Of a stretch of DNA of 64,000 nucleotides, positions 8,405 to 17,125 are shown one piece after another; positions within the stretch are counted from its first letter, which is position 1; each line of letters starts with the position of its first letter. The notes under the pieces were generated by a model, which worked only from the letters and a program-made list of their open reading frames with translations, was not told the DNA's origin and did not search any database. The DNA comes from Flavobacterium poyangense (GTDB lineage Bacteria; Bacteroidota; Bacteroidia; Flavobacteriales; Flavobacteriaceae): NCBI RefSeq assembly GCF_011751075.1, contig NZ_JAALLN010000002.1, forward strand, positions 514,709 to 578,708, written 5' to 3'. Both the position numbers and the translations under genes were made by a program.

Positions 8405-8869
8405 TTATAATACAGCCGAAATTGTTTTTTGAATGAACAAATTAATTTCGCATTCTAAAAGTATTTTGTCTTCGACTAAGCTTTCGCAGCTCATGGTGCA
8501 TAAAGTGTAATCGTCTCCTTCAAACTTAGAAACCAGGTTGGCTCTCGTAACAATCGTATGGCCAACGTTTGGTAATCCATGTATTTTGAGGTTTTTTATA
8601 GCGCTGATAAAACCAATTACAGTTACGTTTTCGTTTTCTGAACCGTCATCGGCAAAAAAATATTTTTTACCTATAATTGCCGAACAGGTTTGTGCTGTGT
8701 TTTCGATTAAACCGGCTTCAATAAGCGTATTGTTTGCTACAAATATATTGTCTTCTTTGATTAAAAATACGGTTTCTACAAAGCTGGCATCCACATTTAG
8801 AATCAAATCGACCATGAGCATGGGGGCCCGGTGTGGTAAATAATTTTGAATGTCTACTGCAGTTCTCAT
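8405..8869 (-). CDS. 3-hydroxyacyl-ACP dehydratase-like (hotdog) protein, flexirubin cluster
   Basis: A 154-aa FabZ/ApeP-like hotdog protein. It starts with YLPHRAPMLMVD, the equivalent of FabZ 'PHRYPFLLVD' with the catalytic His, and has the central helix LIEAGLIENTAQTCSA with the expected acidic residue. It should dehydrate 3-hydroxyacyl-ACP to the enoyl form, leaving the double bonds that make the polyene chromophore. A second, related dehydratase gene lies 7 nt upstream. Length fits the family. Confidence 0.85.
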   Translation of the reverse strand: MRTAVDIQNYLPHRAPMLMVDLILNVDASFVETVFLIKEDNIFVANNTLIEAGLIENTAQTCSAIIGKKYFFADDGSENENVTVIGFISAIKNLKIHGLPNVGHTIVTRANLVSKFEGDDYTLCTMSCESLVEDKILLECEINLFIQKTISAVL

Positions 8870-8876
8870 ACACGTA

Positions 8877-9308
8877 TTATTTTGCTAAGACCGTTTTCAT
8901 TTGTCCGTTAGCGATTTCTTCGTCGTTTAGGGTTGTTACGATTTCTACCAAAGTGATTCCTGCAAATTCCTGTATAATGGTTACAGTCGATTGAATCGTA
9001 TCATTGATTTCAGGTAACTTTTTGATTTGAATTTCTTTGATAGAACCGATATAACCTGTTGGTGCTTTTTCGTTTCTTAAGAAAAATTCATATCCCGTAT
9101 GCAAGGCTACAGATTGCGCCATATGCTCGATTAAACCTGCTTCCAGAAAGGTATTATTATCAAAAAAGATATTGTCGTTTTTAATATGTAAACCCGAAAC
9201 CAATGAGTTTTCGGTAAACGAATACATTTTGTCTACCATTACAAAAGGGAACTTTTGTGGCAATAAATCCTCTACGGCTTCTTTCTCTAAAAGTAAAGTT
9301 GTGTTCAT
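8877..9308 (-). CDS. 3-hydroxyacyl-ACP dehydratase-like (hotdog) protein, flexirubin cluster
   Basis: A hotdog protein of about 143 aa starting MNTTLLLEKEAVEDLLPQKF. The PQKFPFVMVDKM stretch aligns with FabZ PHRYPFLLVD, but the usual His is replaced by Gln, which raises doubt about stand-alone catalysis; FLEAGLIEHMAQSVA is the central helix. It may work as a heterodimer with the neighbouring His-containing paralogue. The frame is open further upstream (to 9476), but the ATG at 9308 overlaps the darB stop by one base (TAATG) and gives the normal length, so I use that start. Confidence 0.82.
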   Translation of the reverse strand: MNTTLLLEKEAVEDLLPQKFPFVMVDKMYSFTENSLVSGLHIKNDNIFFDNNTFLEAGLIEHMAQSVALHTGYEFFLRNEKAPTGYIGSIKEIQIKKLPEINDTIQSTVTIIQEFAGITLVEIVTTLNDEEIANGQMKTVLAK

Positions 9309-10441
9309 TAGCAAACGGTTAAATAAGCATAGGCAAAAGAAAATCTTCCGCTTTCCGGAACAGATAAAAGGATGCGATCTCCTTTTTTCAGATTTCCTGA
9401 ATTCATTAATTCTTCTAACGCTAAGTAAATAGAAGCAGAGCCAACATTTCCTACTCTCGAAAGGTTCATGAACCATTTTTCATCTGCCATTCCGATTCCT
9501 CTTTCTGTTAGTCCCTTTTTTAATCCTTCAACAAAAAAGTTGGAAGAAACGTGAGGAATAAAATAATCAATATGATCAGCAGTAAGATTGTTTTTGTCCA
9601 TGGCCGCTTTCATACTTTCTGCTCCTTTAGAAAGAATGAATTCGTCCAGTAATTTTACATCCTGTTTGATGGCAAAAACAGATTCGTTTAACCATTCTTC
9701 AGGCGCATAATTACTCCACGATTTGATTTCCCCATTTTCTAATTTATCACCTCCGGCGTACATGCAGGTCTCTAATTCGTAGGCATACGAAAAAGCTTCC
9801 ATCCATTCTATTTTAAGTGAAATTGGGCCTTTCGGTTTGTTTTCTAACAGAAAAGCACCCGCTCCGTCAGATAACATCCAGCGTAAAAAATCTTTTTTAA
9901 AGGCAATGATAGGTTGCTCTTCGAGATTTTTCAGATTGGTGGTTTCGTGATTGTATTTTTGAGCTAAAAGCCAGGTCGATACTTTTTCAGATCCGGTGCA
10001 GATAGCGTTTTTTGAGTTTCCTGATTTTACAGAAAGAAAACCAAATTTTAAGGAATTCATTCCGGCACAGCAGACACCTGTTGACGAGTTTAATTCTACC
10101 GATTTGTTTTTTAGTAAACCATGTACCATGGCAGCATGCGAAGGAAGAAAAATATCAGGTGTTGAGGTTCCGCAAGAAAGTACTTCCAGTTCCTGAGGTG
10201 TAAAATTATCATCAAATAGCTGGTTAATAGCTTTTTGGGTTAATTCGGCATTGCTGTGTGTACTTTTCCCTGTTTTGTCTACGGCGTAATATCGGCTTGT
10301 AATTTTATTATTGCGCAAAATAATACGTCTTGCTTTTGAAGCAGTATCATTGATAAGGCCTAAAAAGTTTTCCATTTCATCATTTGAAATGGCATCATTC
10401 GGCAAGTATTTTGCGGCTTTGGTAATATATACTTCAAACAT
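9308..10441 (-). CDS. darB: KAS III-type ketosynthase DarB (dialkylresorcinol synthesis)
   Basis: A 377-aa FabH-fold condensing enzyme. The catalytic Cys is in SSTGVCCAGMNSL, His in IPHVSSNFF and Asn in SRVGNVGSAS. Together with DarA, DarB condenses two acyl chains to build the 2,5-dialkylresorcinol half of flexirubin (known for this family). It lies 16 nt downstream of the darA-like gene in the characteristic darA-darB order, which supports the name. Length is typical. It cannot be the housekeeping FabH because of its context and insertions. Confidence 0.85.
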   Translation of the reverse strand: MFEVYITKAAKYLPNDAISNDEMENFLGLINDTASKARRIILRNNKITSRYYAVDKTGKSTHSNAELTQKAINQLFDDNFTPQELEVLSCGTSTPDIFLPSHAAMVHGLLKNKSVELNSSTGVCCAGMNSLKFGFLSVKSGNSKNAICTGSEKVSTWLLAQKYNHETTNLKNLEEQPIIAFKKDFLRWMLSDGAGAFLLENKPKGPISLKIEWMEAFSYAYELETCMYAGGDKLENGEIKSWSNYAPEEWLNESVFAIKQDVKLLDEFILSKGAESMKAAMDKNNLTADHIDYFIPHVSSNFFVEGLKKGLTERGIGMADEKWFMNLSRVGNVGSASIYLALEELMNSGNLKKGDRILLSVPESGRFSFAYAYLTVC

Positions 10442-10457
10442 AATCTAATTTCGTCTT

Positions 10458-11360
10458 CTAAACTCCCTGATAGTATTGAGTTTCTTTTTTTATGGTATTT
10501 AACTTGATGGGATAGGTAATAAGGTGCAATATATATACTATTGGCGAGATTAACCAGATAGCTAAGAATAAATAAACATTAAATACCTTAAGTAGCGTTT
10601 TCCTGTTTTTTTGATTTTTATAAATCAGATTAGACCATTTATTGAAAATTTTATTGGCAGTTTTGTCTACTGTTACAAGATAAGGACTGATTTTTACTGC
10701 TCCAATAGCTACTAATTTAGGTTGTAAATCAGTTAGGTTGTTCTGGTTAAAGCCAGAAAGCATAAGCGCTCCGAACTTATTTGATTCCTGAATATCTTTA
10801 TCGGAAACTCCCGGTAACGGAAATATACCCAGGTATTTTTTCTTTACTCCCGAGAACATCCATTCTACAATAGTAATCACACTGATCAGATTTCCTACGC
10901 GGTCAACTAAAGCAACATTTCCTACCAATTTTGCGTTGGCTTCTTGTAATAAAACCTTTATTTTTTCCTGAGCCATGATCCACATGTTTCGGGAACCACT
11001 AATGGTTATTACCGGTGTATTATTCAATATTTTTTTGGCTGAATCACTTTTCAGAAAGGAATTTATAGGAATAGAGGGTGACAAATACCACACTTGATAA
11101 TGAAACAGTACCAAGTCAAATTTGGTGTTCAGAATTTCGTCGGGTACGGGTTTTAATGCTGTTGGGATTTGCAGGAAAGATTCCGGAAAAGCATCAAAAA
11201 AAGAAGTTTTATCCCATGGAAAAGGGAATGGTTTTTCTAGTTGTATTTCGTAAAATGTTACCTTAATGTCTTCTGAATTTAAGAATGGCTTTGCAATATT
11301 TTGTGCAATAGCTTCAAGTTGTCCAGATTGGGAATAGTAGATAACAAGAACATTTTTCAT
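10458..11360 (-). CDS. darA: Dialkylresorcinol condensing enzyme DarA
   Basis: A protein of about 300 aa. Its N-terminal part is flavodoxin/NAD(P)H-quinone-reductase-like (MKNVLVIYYSQSGQLEAIAQ, with FDLVLFHYQVWYLSPSIP), and the C-terminus has one or two hydrophobic segments (VYLFLAIWLISPIVYILHLI). DarA acts with DarB in forming the aromatic dialkylresorcinol ring. I use ATG 11360 (MKNVLV), which starts exactly at the fold's first strand; the frame also allows 11387. The 216-nt gap upstream holds a 20-bp inverted repeat, so darA may start its own transcript. Confidence 0.82.
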   Translation of the reverse strand: MKNVLVIYYSQSGQLEAIAQNIAKPFLNSEDIKVTFYEIQLEKPFPFPWDKTSFFDAFPESFLQIPTALKPVPDEILNTKFDLVLFHYQVWYLSPSIPINSFLKSDSAKKILNNTPVITISGSRNMWIMAQEKIKVLLQEANAKLVGNVALVDRVGNLISVITIVEWMFSGVKKKYLGIFPLPGVSDKDIQESNKFGALMLSGFNQNNLTDLQPKLVAIGAVKISPYLVTVDKTANKIFNKWSNLIYKNQKNRKTLLKVFNVYLFLAIWLISPIVYILHLITYPIKLNTIKKETQYYQGV

Positions 11361-11465
11361 TTTGGCTTTGTCTTTGATGGTAAGCAAAAATAAGTAATTT
11401 TTTTTAACGAATTTTTGATATTAAGGGGAATTCAAAAAGTAATGGTGATGAGATTACTAAGGGAT

Positions 11466-11552
11466 TAAGTTACTGAGGTTCTAAGTTTTGTTTTTAAACG
11501 CGTAAGGTTGTTTTTGTTTAAGATTTCAGAATCTTAGAGCCTCAGTAACTTA
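11466..11552. repeat. Imperfect 20-bp inverted repeat upstream of darA
   Basis: The arm TAAGTTACTGAGGTTCTAAG at 11466-11485 is matched by its reverse complement at 11533-11552 with one mismatch that would be G-U in RNA. The words AGTTACTGAGGTTCTAAG and relatives (TTGCTGAGGTTCTGAG at 48902) look like a Flavobacterium interspersed repeat family. It splits the long leftward run into two halves, between the acyltransferase gene and darA. It could act as an mRNA hairpin or be a neutral repeat insertion. Confidence 0.75.
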
Positions 11553-11576
11553 GTGTTTTTAAACTGTCAAAGAAAT

Positions 11577-12458
11577 TTATACTTTAAAATGCTCCCAAAA
11601 ATCAAAGTAGTTAAACCATTGCAAAGGGTATTTGTGTATAATCGTTTCTACACTTTGCACATATTCTTTTAGCAAAGCTTTTTCGTCACGATGTTTTACA
11701 GTAGCTTCTCTGGCGTATAAATGATAATGAAGATTAGGCTCTTTCATTACATAAACAAAAACTACGGGAACTCTTAAACGGGAAGCAATCAAAAAAGGGC
11801 CGGCAGGAAAGTTGGCCTCTTTACCAAGTAAATTTTCAGAAAGCGATTTTGTTCCTTCAAAATAACGATCACCTGTAAAACAGACCAATTCGTTATTGGC
11901 CAAAGCGGCATTGATCTCAAAGATGTGAGACAAATCTTCTTTGATGATAATAAATTTTACGGTTGGCTTTTGAGTAACCGTTTCAAGATATTTTTTAATA
12001 TGAGAATGTTCTAAATCTGTAGTGACCAGATTGATCTGAAAATTAAGATCGATATCGCCCAGAAAGTGCTCGGCGATTTCAAAATTTCCAACATGGGCAC
12101 TAATCAGAACACCTCCTTTTTTCTCGGCCAAAAGTTTTTTTAGAGTTTCTATTCCATCAAATTCATAGGTAAATTTATTTCGCATTCCTGCAGAAATAGA
12201 AACTTTATCAATAATGGTTTGTCCAAAAGTATAGTAACTTTTGAAGACCATTTTTTTAGATTTGAGATAAGGATATTCGAGTCGTTCTTTAAAATAATAA
12301 AAGATGGCCCGATTGCTTTTTTTTAGAAACAGAAAATAATAGGAGGCAACAAAATAAAGTAAAAGATAGGCCGATTTGATACCCGCTTTTTGTATTAGAA
12401 AAACGAATATTTTATAGCCTAAAACGGTTCCTTTTGATTTGCCATCCCATTGACTCAT
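11577..12458 (-). CDS. LpxL/HtrB-like lysophospholipid acyltransferase
   Basis: A 293-aa membrane-associated acyltransferase. An N-terminal hydrophobic segment (about 20-45) is followed by the HX4E catalytic motif HVGNFE (about residue 120), then CFTGDRYFEGTKS and FPAGPFLIASRLRVPVVFVY, typical of the lipid A acyltransferase (HtrB) superfamily. In pigment clusters such enzymes are proposed to attach the polyene or fatty acyl chain to a hydroxyl acceptor. It overlaps the upstream ACP gene by one base (TAATG), so it probably takes its acyl group from that ACP. Confidence 0.87.
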   Translation of the reverse strand: MSQWDGKSKGTVLGYKIFVFLIQKAGIKSAYLLLYFVASYYFLFLKKSNRAIFYYFKERLEYPYLKSKKMVFKSYYTFGQTIIDKVSISAGMRNKFTYEFDGIETLKKLLAEKKGGVLISAHVGNFEIAEHFLGDIDLNFQINLVTTDLEHSHIKKYLETVTQKPTVKFIIIKEDLSHIFEINAALANNELVCFTGDRYFEGTKSLSENLLGKEANFPAGPFLIASRLRVPVVFVYVMKEPNLHYHLYAREATVKHRDEKALLKEYVQSVETIIHKYPLQWFNYFDFWEHFKV

Positions 12459-12715
12459 TAAAGGGCTTTCGCTTTTAATTTGGCTTCGATAAGATCGTAG
12501 AAATTTTGAAAAGTAGCGATTCCGACGAAATCAGCTTCAACCAGTTTCACACCAAAATTAGATTCAATAGAAACCACTAAATCTACATAATCTAAACTGT
12601 CGAGACCAAGTGTATCTTTTAAATTAGCGTCTGGTTCAATATCATCACTATCAACCTCAAATTCATCAACCAAAAAACTATTAATTTTTTCTATTATTTC
12701 TTCTTTATTCATCAC
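12458..12715 (-). CDS. Acyl carrier protein, flexirubin cluster
   Basis: An 85-aa acidic ACP with phosphopantetheine motif LGLDSLDYVDL. It is the second dedicated ACP of the pigment locus. It lies 1 nt downstream of the 407-aa KS and overlaps the acyltransferase start by one base, forming a tight KS-ACP-acyltransferase module. It is distinct from both the ACP at 1709 and the housekeeping AcpP at 58483. Confidence 0.9.
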   Translation of the reverse strand: MMNKEEIIEKINSFLVDEFEVDSDDIEPDANLKDTLGLDSLDYVDLVVSIESNFGVKLVEADFVGIATFQNFYDLIEAKLKAKAL

Positions 12716-12716
12716 T

Positions 12717-13940
12717 TCATTTAAACTTTTTAACTACCAACGCAGAGTTGGTTCCTCCAAACCCGAAGGAATTGGACAAAAATATATCAAATTTTTTGTT
12801 TAACGTAGTTTTAACTAAATTTAATTTTGAAGCATCTTCGTCAGGATTTTCTAAATTGATGTTTGGAGCGATAAAATCGTGCTGCATCATTAGAATAGAG
12901 TAAATTACCTCGCTGGCTCCTGCCATCCAACATTCGTGACCCGTCATTGACTTCGTTGAGCTTATGTAGGGATTTTCTTCTCCGAAAACTTCGAAGATTG
13001 CTTTGGCCTCATTTCCATCTCCAACCGGAGTTGAAGTAGCATGTGCGTTTATGTAATCAATATCTGATGCTTTTAATTTTGCATCGTCAAGAGCGCGCTG
13101 CATAGCTGTTGATGGACCTTCTACATTTGGAGTAGAAATATGTCCGCCGTTTGAAGAAAATCCGTAACCTGCAACTTCTGCAATAATAGTTGCTCCACGG
13201 GCTATAGCCGATTCGTAACTTTCGAGAATCAAAGTGGCACCACCACCGCTGGGAATTAATCCGTCGCGAGCAGAATCAAAAGGTCTTGAGGCTTTTGTAG
13301 GGTCATTTTCTCTGGAAGAAAACACACCTAAACCGTCAAAACTGCTCATAGCATATTTATTGATTTCTTGTGCACCACCACAAATAATGACATCCTGAAA
13401 ACCACTTTTTATTAAAAAATAAGCCAATCCAATAGAGTGAGAACCACTGGCACAGGCCGCACTTACGGTAAGATTGATTCCTCTAAGTCTGAAAATAGTA
13501 GATAAATTCATTGTTACCGTAGAATTCATCGATTTAAAAATAGCTCCCGATCCAATTAATGCGGTGTCTTTTTTCTCTCTAATAATATCGGTGGCATCAA
13601 TAATAGCTTTAGAAACACTGTCGTTTCCGTACATGATTCCAACTTCGCGGGTATCAAAAAAAGCGTCGTCAATCTGCGCATTTTTTAAGGCCTCGATAGT
13701 AGCCATATAGGCATATTCGGTTTCTTCACCTATGCTCATACGTTGTCTGCGTGACAGTAAATTTTTCAAATCGGCTTTAGGAACCATTCCGGTTAGGGCT
13801 GATTGAAAACCAAATTCTTTTCTTTCAGCATCAAACTGAATACCCGATTTCCCGTTGTATAGGGACTCCTTTACCTCGTCTAAAGAAGTACCGATGCAGG
13901 AATAAATTCCCATTCCGGTAATTACAACTCTCTTATTCAT
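12717..13940 (-). CDS. Beta-ketoacyl-ACP synthase II-type enzyme, flexirubin cluster
   Basis: A 407-aa FabF-like KS with Cys in VSAACASGSHSIG, His in HATSTPVGDGNE and His in GHECWMAGASEV, ending SNSFGFGGTNSALV. The catalytic set is complete. Its second His region has a less usual sequence (GHECW in place of GHLLG), suggesting a specialised substrate pocket, as seen in fatty or polyene branch enzymes. It lies between FabG and ACP genes, all co-directional and closely spaced. Confidence 0.9.
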   Translation of the reverse strand: MNKRVVITGMGIYSCIGTSLDEVKESLYNGKSGIQFDAERKEFGFQSALTGMVPKADLKNLLSRRQRMSIGEETEYAYMATIEALKNAQIDDAFFDTREVGIMYGNDSVSKAIIDATDIIREKKDTALIGSGAIFKSMNSTVTMNLSTIFRLRGINLTVSAACASGSHSIGLAYFLIKSGFQDVIICGGAQEINKYAMSSFDGLGVFSSRENDPTKASRPFDSARDGLIPSGGGATLILESYESAIARGATIIAEVAGYGFSSNGGHISTPNVEGPSTAMQRALDDAKLKASDIDYINAHATSTPVGDGNEAKAIFEVFGEENPYISSTKSMTGHECWMAGASEVIYSILMMQHDFIAPNINLENPDEDASKLNLVKTTLNKKFDIFLSNSFGFGGTNSALVVKKFK

Positions 13941-13958
13941 CGTCTTTCAAAGTAATTT

Positions 13959-14690
13959 TTAAGAATAAATTCCTCCGTTTATATTGATAATTTCTCCTGT
14001 AATGTAGCTTGCTTTTTTTGAAATCAAAAAGCTTACCAAATCGGCTACTTCTTCGGCTTCGCCAAAACGATTTACCGGAATTAGTTTAAGTAATTCTTTT
14101 TCGTCTAACTGACTTGTCATGTCGGTTCTGATAAACCCGGGCGCCACGGCATTTACAGTAATGTTTCTTTTGGCAACTTCCTGAGCCAAAGCTTTGGTAG
14201 CTGCAACAATTGCTCCTTTTGCAGCCGAATAATTGGTTTGACCGGCAGTTCCTTTCACTCCCGAAACAGATACCATGTTTACGATTCGGCCATATTTGTT
14301 ACGCAACATTTTCTGAATGAAAAACTGAGTAACATTAAAGAATCCGTTTAAGCTGGTGTTTACAACTCCGTTCCAGTCTTGTGGCGTCATCCACATAAAA
14401 AGACCGTCTTTTGTAATTCCGGCGTTGTTTACAATGGCTTCCACAATTGCTTCCGGATTGGCTTCCTGCCATTTTGTTAAAATGTCTTGTACTTGTTCAA
14501 AATTAGAAACATCAAATCCTAAGATTTCTCCGGTAGCTCCTAATTTTTGTATTTCCTGAAGTGTTTCTTCGGCAGCCGTTTTATTAGAATGATAATTAAT
14601 CAAAATATGATAATTGGCTTCAACGGCTAATTTTTTACAAATAGCGCTTCCAATTCCTCTTGATCCGCCTGTTACTAATACACATTTCAT
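13959..14690 (-). CDS. 3-oxoacyl-ACP reductase (FabG-like SDR), flexirubin cluster
   Basis: A 243-aa short-chain dehydrogenase. It has the NADP-binding TGGSRGIGSAI motif, NNAGIT, the catalytic Ser in NMVSVSG and the YSAAK Tyr/Lys pair, and ends with the FabG-like YITGEIININGG. It reduces 3-oxoacyl-ACP to 3-hydroxyacyl-ACP for the dehydratases encoded downstream. It sits 18 nt upstream of the KS gene in the same operon. A housekeeping FabG elsewhere is expected, so this copy is probably pathway-specific. Confidence 0.92.
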   Translation of the reverse strand: MKCVLVTGGSRGIGSAICKKLAVEANYHILINYHSNKTAAEETLQEIQKLGATGEILGFDVSNFEQVQDILTKWQEANPEAIVEAIVNNAGITKDGLFMWMTPQDWNGVVNTSLNGFFNVTQFFIQKMLRNKYGRIVNMVSVSGVKGTAGQTNYSAAKGAIVAATKALAQEVAKRNITVNAVAPGFIRTDMTSQLDEKELLKLIPVNRFGEAEEVADLVSFLISKKASYITGEIININGGIYS

Positions 14691-14721
14691 TTAAGTAAAT
14701 TTTATTTTTTATTGGTCGATG

Positions 14722-15942
14722 TTATCGCTTTTTTTTATTTGTAGGCTTTGCTGCCGGTTTTGCTGCTGCTTTTTCTACCGGTTTTGGTTTATCAGCTGCG
14801 ATTTCATTTTGATCGTTTTTTTCTGTTGTTGAAAATAGTTCAGCGTTTTCAAACCATTGATTGCTTAAAACAGTTCCGTCCGGTTTTAGAAAACCCCATT
14901 TTCCTTCATTCTTTACTCTTGCCAGACCATCAATAAATCCTTTATCCTGTTTTACAAACAAGGCAATAATGATGCCGTTTGAGGTAATACCATATTGTGT
15001 TGGAATGACCAGTTTTCCTGCTTCGTTGATAAATCCCCAGTTTTTTTCTTTTACAGGAGCGAGTCCACTTGAACTAAAAACTTCTGCATCACTATAGGTT
15101 GGCGGAATAATGAACTCTGCTTTGGGGTTGATGTATCCCCATTTTGATCCCACACATACGGGAGCCAGATTTTTTGCGAATGCTTTTGCTTTATCATAAA
15201 TAGGTAAAATGGCCCAGTTTCCTTTTAAGTCAATAAACCCAATTTTTCCGTCTTTTTTAGCATAAGTCAGATCCTGTGTATCAAAGTCCCATATTTTTTC
15301 GGCACCTTCAACCGGAATAAAATTTCCGCCACTTACAACGCCGAACGTTTTGTCTTTTCTGGCCCAGGTTGTGTTTTTGAAATAATTGCCTATTTCGTCG
15401 TAAGCAGGTTCTACTAATTCTTTACCGGCAGTATTGATAATACCCCATTTTTTATTGTTTTCAACTCTTGCATAACCATTTTCAAAGGGCTTGATCTGAT
15501 CGTATTTTGGTTCTAAAACGACAGCCATTTTCGAATTGATCAATCCAACTTTATCATTTTGTCTGATAAAAGCAACGCCGTTGTTAAAATCAAATAATTT
15601 CTCAGTGGCAGGTGCTTTCTGAATCTCTCCTTTTCTATTAATATAAATCCATTCCTTGTCTTTTTGCACGATTGCAATACCGCTGTTAAAATCTTTGGCA
15701 TCCTTAAAATCGGCCGGAATTACCCAGGTACCTTTAGTGTCTATGAATCCCCATTTTCCGTCGTTTTGTACAGCTGCCAAACCTTCAGAGAACCCTTTCG
15801 CATATTTGAACTGAGGTTCAATGCGCAGTGTTCCGTCCTTGGAGAGATATCCAATTTTTGAATTTTTCTTGACTAAAGCCAATTCCTGACTATTAACTAA
15901 CTGAATAAATAATAACGATAAAAAAAGGATTGATTTTTTCAT
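14722..15942 (-). CDS. Secreted WG-repeat protein with Lys/Pro/Ala-rich tail
   Basis: About 406 aa. A signal peptide (MKKSILFLSLLFIQLVNS) precedes roughly nine WG-type repeats of about 45 residues, each of the form KWGFI(D/N)xxGxxVIPxxYxxAxxF. The last 30 residues are a low-complexity Lys/Pro/Ala tail ending KKKR. WG repeats form beta-rich binding scaffolds; no enzyme motif is present. It is a tandem paralogue of the next gene, and both lie inside the pigment operon between the ammonia-lyase and FabG. Start set at the ATG of the signal peptide; the frame extends 5 codons further. Confidence 0.85.
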   Translation of the reverse strand: MKKSILFLSLLFIQLVNSQELALVKKNSKIGYLSKDGTLRIEPQFKYAKGFSEGLAAVQNDGKWGFIDTKGTWVIPADFKDAKDFNSGIAIVQKDKEWIYINRKGEIQKAPATEKLFDFNNGVAFIRQNDKVGLINSKMAVVLEPKYDQIKPFENGYARVENNKKWGIINTAGKELVEPAYDEIGNYFKNTTWARKDKTFGVVSGGNFIPVEGAEKIWDFDTQDLTYAKKDGKIGFIDLKGNWAILPIYDKAKAFAKNLAPVCVGSKWGYINPKAEFIIPPTYSDAEVFSSSGLAPVKEKNWGFINEAGKLVIPTQYGITSNGIIIALFVKQDKGFIDGLARVKNEGKWGFLKPDGTVLSNQWFENAELFSTTEKNDQNEIAADKPKPVEKAAAKPAAKPTNKKKR

Positions 15943-15987
15943 AGGTTTAAGATTCAATATTAATAATAATGTAAAAATTCTTTTCTA

Positions 15988-17097
15988 TTATTTCTGAAAG
16001 AGTTCAGCATTCTGAAACCAATCATTCAAGAGTTGCCCATCCGGTTTAAGAAATCCCCATTTACCATTGTATTTTATCCTTGCTAATCCATCGATAAATC
16101 CTTTTTCCTGCCGTGTATACTCCCCAAATATTGCCTGAATTTGATAATCTATAGGAATAATTAATTTCCCGGTTTCATCTATAAAGCCCCAGGATTGTTG
16201 TTTTTTTACGGCTGCCAGACCGTTTTCACTGAAAGGCTCCGCATCATCATATTGAAGTTGTACGATACAGGCTCCTGCTAAATTGGTGTAACCCCATTTT
16301 TCTCTTATACAAACGGGGGCTATGTTTTTAGAAAATGCTTTTGCTTTGTCAAATTTTGGTTCAAGAACCCATTGTCCTTCAAAATTTACAAATCCAAACT
16401 TTCCGCCTTTTTTTGCTGCAATTAAATCTTGTGTTCCAAAAAGTCCAAATTCGGTAACGCCTTCTATCGCAATAAACTGTCCATTATGAACCAGTCCGTA
16501 TTCTTTTCCTTTTTTTGCCCAGGTTGTATTATTAAAATAATCGCCAACTTCGTCATAAATGGCTTCAACAACTTCTTTTCCAGTCGGATCAATAATTCCC
16601 CATTTATCATTTATTGCTGCTCTTGCATAACCTTTATAAAAAGCCCTGATAACATCATATTTGGGTGCCAAGAGAATTTCAAATTTGGCATTGATAAGAC
16701 CAACCTTACCGGCTTGTCTAAAAAATGCCACACCATAATTGAAATCAAATAATTTATCTGATTCCGGATAGCCCTTTAGTATCTCACCTTGTTTATTAAT
16801 GTAAAAAGAGACCGTATTTTTTTCTACAACGGATATCCCGCTGTTGAAATCTCTTGCATGACTAAAAATGGCCGGAATTACCAGAGTTCCAGTGCGGTCT
16901 ATGTATCCCCATTTTCCATTTTCTTTAACAGCTGCTAAACCATCAGAGAAATCTCTGGCATTGTCAAATTTTGGTTCCACCGCAAAAGTTCCGTCTTTTG
17001 CAAGAAGACCAAATTTACCTTCTTTTTTAACTAATGCGAGTTCCTGAGCTTCAATTAACTGAACAGATATAAGAAGTAAGAAAAATATTTTTTTCAT
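15988..17097 (-). CDS. Secreted WG-repeat protein
   Basis: About 369 aa with signal peptide MKKIFFLLLISVQLIEA and about nine WG repeats (for example KWGYIDRTGTLVIPAIFSHA, then SWGFIDETGKLIIP). It is a clear paralogue of the gene 45 nt downstream, with matching repeats in the same order (the ELALVKKxxKxGxLxKDGT opening is shared), but it lacks the Lys/Pro-rich tail. ATG 17097 is chosen over the upstream in-frame one because it starts the signal peptide. The product is predicted to be periplasmic or at the cell surface; function unknown. Confidence 0.85.
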   Translation of the reverse strand: MKKIFFLLLISVQLIEAQELALVKKEGKFGLLAKDGTFAVEPKFDNARDFSDGLAAVKENGKWGYIDRTGTLVIPAIFSHARDFNSGISVVEKNTVSFYINKQGEILKGYPESDKLFDFNYGVAFFRQAGKVGLINAKFEILLAPKYDVIRAFYKGYARAAINDKWGIIDPTGKEVVEAIYDEVGDYFNNTTWAKKGKEYGLVHNGQFIAIEGVTEFGLFGTQDLIAAKKGGKFGFVNFEGQWVLEPKFDKAKAFSKNIAPVCIREKWGYTNLAGACIVQLQYDDAEPFSENGLAAVKKQQSWGFIDETGKLIIPIDYQIQAIFGEYTRQEKGFIDGLARIKYNGKWGFLKPDGQLLNDWFQNAELFQK

Positions 17098-17125
17098 GTT
17101 TTTTATAAGCGGTTGCAGGTCTAAA

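Noticed and set aside
8877-9476. 199-aa version of the second dehydratase
   Set aside because: The extra 56 residues lie inside darB and have no hotdog features; the ATG at 9308 fits family length and coupling.
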